Positions 34,634 to 43,140 of a DNA stretch of 64,000 nucleotides are shown one piece after another; positions within the stretch are counted from its first letter, which is position 1; each line of letters begins with the position of its first letter. The notes under the pieces are model-generated. The model saw nothing but the letters and a program-made list of their open reading frames with translations, searched no databases and had not been told where the DNA came from. The DNA is from Bacteroidetes bacterium SW_9_63_38 (GTDB taxonomy: Bacteria > Bacteroidota > Rhodothermia > Rhodothermales > Salinibacteraceae). Position numbers and translations under genes: made by a program. Where the stretch lies: contig PXUA01000015.1 of NCBI GenBank assembly GCA_003022435.1, positions 124,001-188,000 of the forward strand. The letters run 5' to 3'.

Positions 34634-36433
34634 TTAGAGCTCCTCAGAGGGGGCAAACAGGTCAGCCTCATAGTGTTCGTCGCACCACGCTCGGGCTCGG
34701 TGTCGGACGTTGCCGGCGTCGGGGGCGTCCAGGGCCTCCGCTGCCAGCGTCTGGGCGTCGGCCACATTCGTGGCCCCCACGACGTGCTTGACGGTCGGGA
34801 GGTACGGGGGAGAGACGCTAATGGTCTCGACGCCCAGCCCCAACAGCACCGGCAGGGCGTGCACGTCACCGCCCACCTCCCCGCAGAGCGAGACGGGTGT
34901 GTCGGCGGCGCGGCCGGCCTCCACAACCCGCTTCACCAACCCGAGGACGGCAGGATGAAGGGCATCGTAGCGGTCGGCGACGCGGTCATTGCCGCGGTCC
35001 ACCGCCAGCACGTACTGCGTGAGGTCGTTCGAGCCGATGGACAGAAAATCGGCAGCCTCGGCAAACTGGGGCGCCTGCAGCGCCACGGCCGGCACTTCGA
35101 CCAGGACCCCGACCGGTAGATCAGCGTCGTGTGAGTAGTCCTCCGTCCCAAGGCGCTCCGCCTCCTCCGTCACGATGGTCCGGACCCGGTGCAGTTCGTC
35201 AAGATGAGTCGGCATCGGCACCAGCACGCGCACCGTGCCGTGCGCATTGGCCCGAAGCAGGGCCCGGAGTTGCGGCCGGAGCAGATCGTCCTCCCGATCC
35301 AGAAGCACGCGAATGCCGCGCCAGCCGAGAAATGGGTTTTCCTCCTCGTGGGGAAACGGAAGCATTTTGTCCCCCCCCAGGTCGAGGAGGCGGATCGTGG
35401 CCCCGTGCGTCCCGGACGCCTCGGCGGCCTTGCGATACACCTCGTACTGCCGCTGCTCCCGCAGCGACTCCTCGCGGCCGCTCAGAAACAGCACCTCCGT
35501 CCGCATGAGGCCGATGCCCTCCGCTCCGTAGGTGTCGAGAGCATCAAGCGTTTCCCCAAAGTCGACGTTCGCCCGGAGCGTCACTTGACAGTCGTCGGTC
35601 GTCGTCACGGGTGCCGCCTCGGCCTTCTCAATGAGCGACCGGTGGCGCGTCCGCTGCTCACGGTACTGCTCCAAGGTGTCGGCCCGCGGTTGAATGATGA
35701 TGCGTCCGCGGCGCCCGTCCAGAATCACGGGGTCGTGGTCTTCCACCGCGTCCAGGATGCCTTCCGCCCCGGCCACAGCGGGCAGATTCAGGGCGCGCGC
35801 GACAATAGAAACGTGCGACGTTTCACCGCCTCGCGCCGTTACACACCCCAGCATGTCGTGCCGCTGAAATCGGATCAGGTCCGCGGCGGTCAGCCGGTCG
35901 GCCACGATGATCGAGTTGGGCTGAATAGTGGCAGCCGTCTTGCCCCGCTGTAGGAACTGAAGGAGACGCGTCTCGAGCTCTTCCAGCTCTGTGGCTCGCT
36001 CCCGTAGGTACTCATCGTCGCTCGTCTCGATGCGACGGCGGTGCCCACGCAGCACATTGGAAAGCGCGTGGGCGGCGGACTCGTGCTCGTCGCGGATCCG
36101 CTGCCGAACGGGCCCCAGCACCTCGTCGTCCCGCAACATCATCTCTTGTGCAGCAAGAATCGCCGTCTCGTCCGCCCCCAGCCGCTCGCGCGCCACGGAA
36201 CGCACCCGATCGAGTTCCTGCTCGGCCCGGTCGAGAGCGTCGTCGAGAAGAGCCAGCTCATCATCCACAGCCTCCGCCTCAACATGGGTTCGCGTGACCT
36301 CCGGCCGGGCCACCTGGTAGCGGTGCATCGTGCCGATCGCAATGCCAGGGGCCACACCGATGCCGTCGACCACCGTTTCGTCCGGCCGCCCGTCTCCGGC
36401 ATCGAAATCGACCTCCGTCGCACTCGTGCTCAT
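34634..36433 (-). CDS. ptsI: Phosphoenolpyruvate-protein phosphotransferase (PTS Enzyme I)
   Basis: 599 aa. It transfers phosphate from PEP to HPr. The phospho-His domain has the active-site His in ARGGETSHVSIVARALNLPAV (about residue 200). The C-terminal PEP-binding TIM barrel shows GIGLMRTEVLFL, LRALLRANAHG, FLSIGSNDLTQYVLAVDRGND and the late SLCGEVGGD, where the usual catalytic Cys sits in S-x-CGE. HPr is encoded 119 bases upstream. No sugar-specific Enzyme II gene is present in the window, so this pair may serve regulation rather than sugar uptake. The stretch 34337-34633 on its other side holds no visible gene. Confidence 0.95.
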   Translation of the reverse strand: MSTSATEVDFDAGDGRPDETVVDGIGVAPGIAIGTMHRYQVARPEVTRTHVEAEAVDDELALLDDALDRAEQELDRVRSVARERLGADETAILAAQEMMLRDDEVLGPVRQRIRDEHESAAHALSNVLRGHRRRIETSDDEYLRERATELEELETRLLQFLQRGKTAATIQPNSIIVADRLTAADLIRFQRHDMLGCVTARGGETSHVSIVARALNLPAVAGAEGILDAVEDHDPVILDGRRGRIIIQPRADTLEQYREQRTRHRSLIEKAEAAPVTTTDDCQVTLRANVDFGETLDALDTYGAEGIGLMRTEVLFLSGREESLREQRQYEVYRKAAEASGTHGATIRLLDLGGDKMLPFPHEEENPFLGWRGIRVLLDREDDLLRPQLRALLRANAHGTVRVLVPMPTHLDELHRVRTIVTEEAERLGTEDYSHDADLPVGVLVEVPAVALQAPQFAEAADFLSIGSNDLTQYVLAVDRGNDRVADRYDALHPAVLGLVKRVVEAGRAADTPVSLCGEVGGDVHALPVLLGLGVETISVSPPYLPTVKHVVGATNVADAQTLAAEALDAPDAGNVRHRARAWCDEHYEADLFAPSEEL

Positions 36434-36552
36434 ACCGATCCCTATCGATAGTAATCAGGTCTGTGGAGGATGCGCACCTCGGTCGTCATACCGCGGCCCA
36501 TGTAGTCGGTACAGAGGTCTCGCAGCGACTTTCCGTTCGTCTCTCTTCGCCG

Positions 36553-36825
36553 TTATTCCAGCTCTTCCCCGAAACCGTCCGCGAACAGTTCCTCGACGGC
36601 GTCGGCAGCCGTCTCTTCGTCCTCTCCGTCCACGATGAGGGTCAGGGTGGCGCCCTGCTCGGCCGCCAGCGTCATGACCCCAATCACACTTTTGCCATTG
36701 ATCTCATAGTTGTCGCGACGCAGGAGAATCTCAGAGTCGAACTGGGAGGCCGTCCGGACGATCATAGACGCCGGACGGGTGTGGAGACCGGCCCGGTTCC
36801 GAACGGTGAGTTCACGTTCAATCAT
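36553..36825 (-). CDS. ptsH: Phosphocarrier protein HPr
   Basis: 90 aa from ATG 36825 (an in-frame ATG at 36879 would add a leader that spans tandem repeats). The phosphorylated His is in RAGLHTRPASMIV and the regulatory Ser site in NGKSVIGVMTLAA. It shuttles phosphate from Enzyme I. The start is preceded by an 8-bp tandem repeat that makes a minimal ORF (ATG 36833, Met-Ile-Val-stop) whose TGA overlaps the ptsH ATG, and by a 14-bp perfect tandem repeat at 36831-36858. Confidence 0.94.
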   Translation of the reverse strand: MIERELTVRNRAGLHTRPASMIVRTASQFDSEILLRRDNYEINGKSVIGVMTLAAEQGATLTLIVDGEDEETAADAVEELFADGFGEELE

Positions 36826-36948
36826 ACAATCATACGGGTGGGAACATACGGGTGGGAAGCTGAGGCGGAAGAAGCACATACTGTAGGCACAGCGACGACG
36901 AGGGGTCTCAAAGACGGACCGTTGGAGAGAGGACCAGGACGAGGTGGA

Positions 36949-37935
36949 TCAGTGACTTCGGGCCTCCATCTCGTCGATGAGCCAGTGGAGTGCCCCGGCA
37001 GCCTCTCCGTCAGGCAGCACCGCCAGATGCGTGCGGGCCTCGTCGCTGTAGCGCTGCACGACATCCCGCGCCTCGTCGAAAATGCCGAGCCGGGCCATTC
37101 GATCCCGCGCCTCCGACACATCCTCGGGCGGAAGCCCACCGTCGGCGAGGCGGGCGAACCAGTCGTACTCCGCCCCCTCCGCGCGTTCGAGGGCTCGCAG
37201 CGTGAGATACGTTTTCTTGCCGACGACGAGATCGCCGCCCACGGCCTTCCCCCAGTCGTCGCCGTCGGCGGTGAGGTCGAGCAGGTCGTCCTGAATCTGA
37301 AAGGCCCGCCCCACGAGCATTCCCGCCGTCCGGACGTGCTCACGATCCGACGGCGGCGCGCCCCCAATCGTCGCCCCCAGTTCAAACGCCGCGCTGAGCA
37401 GTGCGGCCGTCTTGCCGTCGATCATCTCCAGGTACGCCTCCACGGAGACGTCGTCTTCGTCCTCAAAGGAGGCGTCGAGGGCCTGCCCGGCACAAAGCTG
37501 CTCTACCATGGGATGATAGACGTCGTAGAGCCCGTCCGCCTCTACTTCGCCCAGCAGTTCGTAGGAAAGTCCCATCATAATGTCGCCCGCGAGGATGGCC
37601 GTATTCACGTCCCACCGCTTGTGGACCGTGGGGCGTCCGCGGCGTTCATCGGCCTCATCCATGATGTCGTCGTGGACGAGGGTAAAGTTGTGAAAGACCT
37701 CGGCAGCGAGAGCTGCGGGCAACGTGGTGGCGGGGGCCGTGCCGTACGTCTCAGCCACCAGCAACAACACGATCGGACGGATACGCTTTCCGCCCCCCTC
37801 CAGCACATACTGCACCGGATCGTACAGCACCGCCGGCTCGCGATCGGCCACGAGCGCGGGCAGGGCCTCGTCGATTCGCGCCCGAAGGGCGTCGATGTGG
37901 TCGGCCACCGTGTCGGCAGAGGAAGACATCGTCAT
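36949..37935 (-). CDS. Polyprenyl synthetase (farnesyl/geranylgeranyl diphosphate synthase family)
   Basis: 328 aa from ATG 37935 (ATG 37929 two codons later). It condenses isopentenyl diphosphate with allylic diphosphates. The first Asp-rich motif is LVHDDIMDEADERRGRPTVH and the second QIQDDLLDLTAD; GGGKRIRPIVLLL, the substrate-binding segment, is near residue 50. Residues before the first Asp-rich motif (AEVFHNFTL) suggest a C15-C20 chain, but this cannot be fixed by eye. The product feeds carotenoid, quinone or undecaprenol synthesis. It sits 25 bases downstream of adk. Confidence 0.93.
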   Translation of the reverse strand: MTMSSSADTVADHIDALRARIDEALPALVADREPAVLYDPVQYVLEGGGKRIRPIVLLLVAETYGTAPATTLPAALAAEVFHNFTLVHDDIMDEADERRGRPTVHKRWDVNTAILAGDIMMGLSYELLGEVEADGLYDVYHPMVEQLCAGQALDASFEDEDDVSVEAYLEMIDGKTAALLSAAFELGATIGGAPPSDREHVRTAGMLVGRAFQIQDDLLDLTADGDDWGKAVGGDLVVGKKTYLTLRALERAEGAEYDWFARLADGGLPPEDVSEARDRMARLGIFDEARDVVQRYSDEARTHLAVLPDGEAAGALHWLIDEMEARSH

Positions 37936-37959
37936 CCGAACGGAAGAACTGCGACGAAA

Positions 37960-38610
37960 TTACGCTTCGGGCGGGGCGACGCGCGTGTCCAGCGCCGACT
38001 CGATGCGACTGTACACTTCGTCGATGTCGCCCTGACCGTCGATGGACACCAGCAGGTCGCGCTCCGCGTAGTAGTCCTCCAGCGGCTGGGTTTCCTCGCG
38101 ATACACCGAGAGACGGGTGCGAACGGTCTCCGGCTGGTCATCCTCCCGCTGGACGATGAGGTCCGAATCCACATCCTCGGGCGGCGGATCGTGATCGAGG
38201 TGGTACGTCTCCCCGGTCTCTTCGTGCACGCGACGTCGGCTCAACCGTTCGACGATCACGTCGTCAGGGACCTCCAGGCTCAGCACCGCGTCAATGGCAA
38301 TGTCGTGCTCCTCCATAAACGTCGTCAGCCACTCGGCCTGCTGCGTGGTACGCGGGTAGCCGTCCAGTACAACGTCGTCGTAGTCCTCGTCGGCGATGGC
38401 ATTCTCGGCCAGCTTGCGCACGACCTCGTCCGGGACGAGTTCGCCGCTCTCGACGTAAGACTTTGCTTCCTTCCCGACAGGAGTCTCGTTCTTCATTGCC
38501 TCTCGGATGATGTCCCCGGTCGAGATTTGAACGAGGTCCTGCCGTTCTTCAAGAAGTCCGGCCTGCGTGCCTTTTCCGGCACCGGGTGGACCGAAAATAA
38601 TGAGTCGCAT
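37960..38610 (-). CDS. adk: Adenylate kinase
   Basis: 216 aa from ATG 38610. It interconverts ATP + AMP and 2 ADP. Walker loop FGPPGAGKGTQAGLL, AMP site STGDIIREAM, DGYPRTTQQAEWL (the usual D-G-F-P-R-T), and the lid after RLSRRRVHEETGETYHL are all visible. The lid is the long form without a four-Cys zinc site. The unusually acidic lid (PPPEDVDSD) fits a halophilic cytoplasm. It begins a probable minus-strand run with the polyprenyl synthase. Confidence 0.96.
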   Translation of the reverse strand: MRLIIFGPPGAGKGTQAGLLEERQDLVQISTGDIIREAMKNETPVGKEAKSYVESGELVPDEVVRKLAENAIADEDYDDVVLDGYPRTTQQAEWLTTFMEEHDIAIDAVLSLEVPDDVIVERLSRRRVHEETGETYHLDHDPPPEDVDSDLIVQREDDQPETVRTRLSVYREETQPLEDYYAERDLLVSIDGQGDIDEVYSRIESALDTRVAPPEA

Positions 38611-38750
38611 GGGTGTGGTGAGTGGTGAAAAAGGGGGTTCGGTGGCGGGGAAATTCTGCGTCGTCCCTCTCCCCGAAAACACAGTCGGAGAAACGTGTAG
38701 AGTGTCGAACGGATGTACGGGGACCCGAAGACTTCCGATGGCAACCGGTA

Positions 38751-39287
38751 CTACTCCTCATCCGGCAGCTCTTCGTCGATCACCTCATCGATGTCGAACG
38801 AGTCCAAGAGGGACCCGATGACCTCCCGCGCCAAGAGACTCAGTCCGGTACTGAAGACGATGCTGCCCGTCTCCTGGACCAGGCTTCGGACTCCCCCGCC
38901 GCTATCATCGCCTTTTTTCTCCGCCCCACGGTACACGACGAGCGGCACGCGGTCGCGGAGGGCCTTTTCCAAAGCCGGGCCCGGCTCTTCCCCGCGGTCT
39001 ACAGCCGTCTCGACCTCTTGGCGAAGGGCGTCAAGATAGGTGTCGATGAGTTGGGCGTGTCGCTTCCGATGTCGCTTCGCCGTTCCGCCGCCGAAGAGCA
39101 CCCCGACCGCCAGCCCGGCCGCAAGCATCCCCCCAACGCTCTTCAGAGGGTTCTTGACGATCCAGGTGCGGAGCTCTCCTCCCGTGGACGAGACTTCGTC
39201 TTGGAGAGACGCGAGCCGCTCGGACATCGCCTCGGCCGTCTGGTGGAGACGCGATTCAACATCCTCTTTGGTCGACTTCGAATCCAT
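38751..39287 (-). CDS. Hypothetical membrane-anchored protein
   Basis: 178 aa from ATG 39287. An N-terminal amphipathic helix (DVESRLHQTAEAMSERLASL) precedes one hydrophobic segment (SVGGMLAAGLAVGVLFGGG, about 50-68) with a basic cluster after it (KRHRKRH), then further helices. The layout is like the DUF883/ElaB or YtxH type of membrane-associated stress proteins, without a firm match. The next gene on this strand also encodes a small envelope protein. Confidence 0.6.
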   Translation of the reverse strand: MDSKSTKEDVESRLHQTAEAMSERLASLQDEVSSTGGELRTWIVKNPLKSVGGMLAAGLAVGVLFGGGTAKRHRKRHAQLIDTYLDALRQEVETAVDRGEEPGPALEKALRDRVPLVVYRGAEKKGDDSGGGVRSLVQETGSIVFSTGLSLLAREVIGSLLDSFDIDEVIDEELPDEE

Positions 39288-39373
39288 CGGACAAACCTAC
39301 AGGGCTGAAAGATACACGGGACCGTTCGGAACGCTCGTTTTCTGGGGACGGATCCGGGCTCGGCGTTCCCCCT

Positions 39374-39877
39374 TCACGCTTCCGGGGCATGGGATGGCTC
39401 AGCGGCGTCTTGGGCCGCGGCTCCGTCCCGGACGGGCTTCGCGGAGGACTCCGACGCCACGGATCGGCCGCGGAGGCGTTCAAACAGGTTCGAGGGCGAC
39501 AGGAGGTCGGGACGCGCCTTTGCCAGTCCCCCTACCAGTAGACCAAGGATTACAGTGACGATCAAAAATCCCCAAAAGGGATGACCCAGGAGCCAGCCGA
39601 GGCCGAGGGCCGCGGTCGTAAACGCAAACAGCGCGGCAAAGAACCCAGAGAAGGCCAGAGCGAGCCCCAGAGCGATTTCATTTCGCAACTCGTCCACCCG
39701 TTCCTCCATCTCAAGGATGGCGAGGTCGAGCCGCAAATCAATCCACTCGCGCAGATCTTCCACGAGACCCTGCGTGTGCCCGGCGATGCGTCCCAGCTTC
39801 CCGCCGGACCTCGGCCCCGACTGGGATCCCGAGGGGGATCCGTCGCGAGCCGACGACCGGTCCTGAGGCGTCTCCAT
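39374..39877 (-). CDS. Phage-holin-superfamily-like envelope protein (DUF1469 type)
   Basis: 167 aa from ATG 39877. A helix DLREWIDLRLDLAILEMEERV leads to two membrane helices (ALGLALAFSGFFAALFAFTTAALGLGWLL region, about 70-95, and FWGFLIVTVILGLLVGGL). This arrangement is that of the Phage_holin_3_6/DUF1469 family, chromosomal membrane proteins of unknown function, not true lysis proteins. Both tails are low-complexity. It is upstream of the preceding hypothetical gene on the same strand. Confidence 0.7.
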   Translation of the reverse strand: METPQDRSSARDGSPSGSQSGPRSGGKLGRIAGHTQGLVEDLREWIDLRLDLAILEMEERVDELRNEIALGLALAFSGFFAALFAFTTAALGLGWLLGHPFWGFLIVTVILGLLVGGLAKARPDLLSPSNLFERLRGRSVASESSAKPVRDGAAAQDAAEPSHAPEA

Positions 39878-40137
39878 GAGCTGTGTCGAGGGACGGCCAA
39901 TTCAGAAATAGATGGATGGTAAAAATACTACAGAGATTTGTAGTCGCAAGTGAATTCATCGTTCAGCGTCCGGCGAAGACTCCTTTGAACCCAGCCCCCC
40001 GCCCGACGTAGACAGCGATCCGACCGACGCCCGAAAACCACCGTCCCACACGCACATCCCGTGGATGAGCAGAGGGGGACGCTCTTGTCGGGCCAACTGC
40101 CTCGCCCTCTTTTCCATTGCTCTCTTCTCGCCCCCCC

Positions 40138-40404
40138 ATGATCCAGGCAGAGCGCACACCGAATCCACAGAGCCTGAAGTTTACGGCCGCCGACGGTCAG
40201 TTTGCCGACGGCGTGGTGGCCATCTCCTCCCAAAAAGAGATCAGCCGACACCCGCTGGGACAACCTCTGTTCGCCCTCGACGGCGTCGTAGATGTCTTTA
40301 TTACCCCCGAGTTTGTGACAGTCTCGAAGGATCCGGCCGTAGAGTGGTCCAATCTGAAAGCAGACGTGGAAGACACCCTCGCCGACTATCTCGACGGTCA
40401 GTAG
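40138..40404 (+). CDS. NifU N-terminal (Nfu_N)-like protein
   Basis: 88 aa from ATG 40138. The opening IQAERTPNPQSLKFTA is the signature of the Nfu N-terminal domain, continuing to FALDGVVDVFITPEFVTVSK. In full-length Nfu this domain is followed by a C-x-x-C iron-sulfur scaffold domain. Here the protein stops after the N-domain and has no Cys, so it cannot itself carry a cluster. A role in iron-sulfur assembly or targeting is inferred from the family. Confidence 0.87.
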   Translation: MIQAERTPNPQSLKFTAADGQFADGVVAISSQKEISRHPLGQPLFALDGVVDVFITPEFVTVSKDPAVEWSNLKADVEDTLADYLDGQ

Positions 40405-40452
40405 CGCATCGGGAGGGCATCGGTCGCCCCGGTTTTCGTTCCCCTCCATCCG

Positions 40453-41499
40453 TCAGGCCCCGCCCGCAGTCCGCAAAAACGAAACGAGGGCCGTTCCCTC
40501 GTCGTCGTCGAGCGGCGGGATGTGGACCCCGCCGGGCGTCCGAAGCGGCCAGTGGTCGGGACACTGGTCGTGCAGGTGCGGCCGGGCAATGATCGCGTAG
40601 ATCTCCTCCTCATGGGCCTGCCACCACTCGTCCAGCGCGTCGAGTGCTTCGTATTCGGTCCACCGCACGTGACCGGGCTTTTGGACCTCCGGCTCGCCCC
40701 GACTCAGCAGAAATTCCATGCCCTCGGCGTAGGCGTGCGACTGGTCCTGGGCCTCTAAGAACGCTTGTTGCATCTGGAGCGTCCCCGGCGTGTCCTCATG
40801 AGCCGGAAACAGTCCGCGAAAGCCGGCCATCGCCTCCAGATAATCGTCCGGCGGATGGTCGGTCGGTGCCCAGAGCAGCGCCAGCCGCCGGCGCCCCTGT
40901 CCCTCGTACAGCAGCATGTCCTCCGCGAGGCGACCCATCTCGTCCTCCGACTCGTGACCGTCGACCAGCCCCACGCTGTACCGTTCGGGGCGAAGATGCC
41001 GCTGGGCCTCCGACAGCCCCGCGTCGTCGCAGAGCACCGGTAGCGGCTCTTCGATCCGATCATTCGGATCTCCGATTAGGACGTCACTCCGAGAGATCGT
41101 TTCTTCCACGGACGCAAACATGATTTCGGTCTCCGGACACTGCTCCCCGGCCGCCTCCGCAAACGCGGGAAGCAGAGCCGGCGACGAAGCCGGTACCGCC
41201 CCCACGTAGCGGTCGGCCATCGTCCAGGCGGCAAGGGCCGCCCGCAGTCCGGTGAGCGGCCCCTGAGTCCCGTGCACCACACCGACCGTGCCGAGAGCAG
41301 TGTCTTCGTCCCCAATCCATCGCTGCAATCCCTCTGGCGTGAGGCGTTGCATCCATCGGTTCAGGGCGTGGTCGAGCGCCTGCTCGGTCCAGCGGTTCGG
41401 GGCGTCGAGCGTCTCCTCGACGGCAGACCGGCGCGGTGGATGGTCCGACTCCCGCCAGTCCGCGGCGATGGCCTCAATGGTGCTTTTTTGCCGAGTCAT
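40453..41499 (-). CDS. LuxC-like acyl-CoA reductase family protein without catalytic Cys
   Basis: 348 aa from ATG 41499 (a TTG at 41511 is four codons upstream). The layout follows Bacteroidota acyl-CoA reductase (LuxC) proteins: NRWTEQALDHALNRWMQ and EGLQRWI near the start, a VHGTQGPLTGLRAALAAW nucleotide-side loop, a DVLIGDPND strand, and LAEDMLLYEGQGRRRLAL, where relatives have G-x-GCRN with the nucleophilic Cys. That Cys is Arg here, so thioester reduction by the normal mechanism is not expected. It may be a regulatory or recruited fold. A 15-bp motif shared with two other promoters lies just upstream of the start. Confidence 0.65.
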   Translation of the reverse strand: MTRQKSTIEAIAADWRESDHPPRRSAVEETLDAPNRWTEQALDHALNRWMQRLTPEGLQRWIGDEDTALGTVGVVHGTQGPLTGLRAALAAWTMADRYVGAVPASSPALLPAFAEAAGEQCPETEIMFASVEETISRSDVLIGDPNDRIEEPLPVLCDDAGLSEAQRHLRPERYSVGLVDGHESEDEMGRLAEDMLLYEGQGRRRLALLWAPTDHPPDDYLEAMAGFRGLFPAHEDTPGTLQMQQAFLEAQDQSHAYAEGMEFLLSRGEPEVQKPGHVRWTEYEALDALDEWWQAHEEEIYAIIARPHLHDQCPDHWPLRTPGGVHIPPLDDDEGTALVSFLRTAGGA

Positions 41500-41508
41500 T
41501 TTTTCTTG

Positions 41509-41523
41509 CAATAACAGAAATAG
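41509..41523 (-). promoter_or_regulatory. CAATAACAGMAAYAG motif, copy 3
   Basis: CAATAACAGAAATAG on the plus strand (CTATTTCTGTTATTG toward the LuxC-like gene), ending 9 bases before its ATG. It differs at one or two positions from the copies at 6561 and 11000. The divergent NSS transporter starts about 180 bases away on the other side. Confidence 0.5.
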
Positions 41524-41703
41524 AGTTGTGGCGTGAACCGTACGGGGCCGAGGAATGCATGAGAGCGCCCAACAACGACCGGTCGGCTCAATCTACAACG
41601 GGTCCCACCGTTCCCGGTCTTCAATGGATTCGAATTTCCGGCCAGCATCCGATAGCTTTTCGTTCCAGACGTTAATTTCTCGGATGCACCCCTCTTCTTG
41701 CTC

Positions 41704-43140
41704 ATGTCGGCGTCCGACCTCGACTTGTCGCGAGCCCAGTGGGGCTCCCGGTTTGGCTTCCTGATGGCCATGCTGGGGGCGATGATCGGGGCCGGCAACA
41801 TCTGGCGGTTTCCGTACGTGGCGGGTGAGGAAGGCGGTGGGGCTTTCATCCTGGCCTATCTCGTCCTCCTGCTCGTCCTCGCAATTCCGGGCCTCATCGC
41901 GGAGGTCGCCCTGGGCCGTTATACGGGCCGCGGCGTCATTGGGGCCTTTCGGACGATCACCGATTCACGTGCCCTCGCGGGCTTGGGAGTGGTCGTGCTT
42001 CTGGTGAACGCGGTGCTGATGTCGTACTACGCCCCGGTGGTCGGGTGGACGCTGTACTACGCGGTCCACGCCCTGTTGCTCACCTTCACGAGTGCCGGGT
42101 TCGACCCCGCGGCGTTCTGGAGCGCCTTCCAGGCCAACACTGTCCTGAACCTCGGCATGCACACGGTGGTGATGGGCCTCGTCGCCGGGGTGCTCTATCT
42201 GGGCATTCGCCGGGGAATCGAGCGACTGGTCATCTACGCTGTGCCCGGCCTCCTCTTCGCCCTCACCGCCATTACGGTTCGGGCCCTCACGCTGCCAGGC
42301 GCCGCCGACGGACTGATTTTCACCTTCGACATCGAGTGGGCGGCCCTGAGCCGCAGTAGCACCTGGATCACGGCCCTCGGCCAGTCGCTCTTCTCCACCG
42401 GCCTGGGTTGGGGCATCGCCCTTACCGTGGGCAGCTACCTGCCGGACTACGACGACATCCCGATCGGGGGCGGGGTGTTTACCGTGATCGGCCAGTCGAG
42501 CATTGGCATTCTGGCAGCCTTCGCCATTTTCCCCATCGTCTTCGCGTTCGGGATCGACCCGGCGGAAGGATCGGGACTCACCTTTGTCTCGCTCCCCCAA
42601 GTCTTTCCGCAGATGAGCGGCGGTGCGCTGTGGGCCATCCTGTTTTTCGTCGGCTTCTTCTTCGCCACGTTCACGTCCGCTGTTCTCATCACTGAGGTGG
42701 GGGTCACTACGATCGCGGAGGAGACGACGTGGAGCCGCGGGACCAGCGTCGGTGTTGTCTGCGGGGGGATTTGGGGGCTCGGTCTCCCCAGTGCCTATTC
42801 CGGTACAGTCCTCGGAATCCTCGATTTCGTCTTCGGCAACTTCGGCCTTCCCCTCGCCACCCTGTCCATCATCGGACTGATCGGCTGGGTGCTGTCGCCG
42901 GAGAAGCTGCGGGTGCTGGAAGTCAATCGAAATGCGGGGGCGTACGTCGGGCGGTTCTGGTCCCCAATCATCCAGTACGTCATCCCGGCGGTGATGCTCT
43001 TCATTCTGATGAATTACGCCGGGTCGAACTTCGGCACCCCAAAGATGATCGCGGGCGTCGCAGTCCTCCTCGGATTTCCGGTGCTGGGCTACCTGCTCGC
43101 CCCCTCTCCGTCCTCTCATCACTCCTCCCAATCACCATGA
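41704..43140 (+). CDS. Sodium-dependent transporter, NSS (SNF) family
   Basis: 478 aa from ATG 41704. A LeuT-fold symporter importing an amino acid or similar solute with Na+. The first helix has the family hallmark WGSRFGFLMAMLGAMIGAGNIWRFPYV, quoted in part as IGAGNIWRFPYV; about eleven to twelve helices follow, with the unwound helix-6 region near TWITALGQSLFSTGLGWG. A Na+-coupled carrier suits a saline habitat. Its stop overlaps the start of a small membrane protein (ATGA), as in NSS systems with a MetS-type accessory subunit. Confidence 0.93.
   Translation: MSASDLDLSRAQWGSRFGFLMAMLGAMIGAGNIWRFPYVAGEEGGGAFILAYLVLLLVLAIPGLIAEVALGRYTGRGVIGAFRTITDSRALAGLGVVVLLVNAVLMSYYAPVVGWTLYYAVHALLLTFTSAGFDPAAFWSAFQANTVLNLGMHTVVMGLVAGVLYLGIRRGIERLVIYAVPGLLFALTAITVRALTLPGAADGLIFTFDIEWAALSRSSTWITALGQSLFSTGLGWGIALTVGSYLPDYDDIPIGGGVFTVIGQSSIGILAAFAIFPIVFAFGIDPAEGSGLTFVSLPQVFPQMSGGALWAILFFVGFFFATFTSAVLITEVGVTTIAEETTWSRGTSVGVVCGGIWGLGLPSAYSGTVLGILDFVFGNFGLPLATLSIIGLIGWVLSPEKLRVLEVNRNAGAYVGRFWSPIIQYVIPAVMLFILMNYAGSNFGTPKMIAGVAVLLGFPVLGYLLAPSPSSHHSSQSP

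Noticed and set aside
36463..38628. Long plus-strand open frame (721 codons)
   Set aside because: It lies opposite ptsH, the polyprenyl synthase and adk, all with clear motifs on the minus strand. GC-rich codon bias on one strand keeps the opposite frame open.
39374..39877. Prophage lysis holin
   Set aside because: The protein has the DUF1469 layout seen in ordinary chromosomes, and no endolysin or phage genes are near.
41698..41703. TTG start for the NSS transporter
   Set aside because: ATG 41704 two codons later gives the usual N-terminus; the TTG adds only two residues.
41965..43131. Minus-strand open frame (388 codons)
   Set aside because: Antisense to the NSS transporter, whose membrane helices are on the plus strand.
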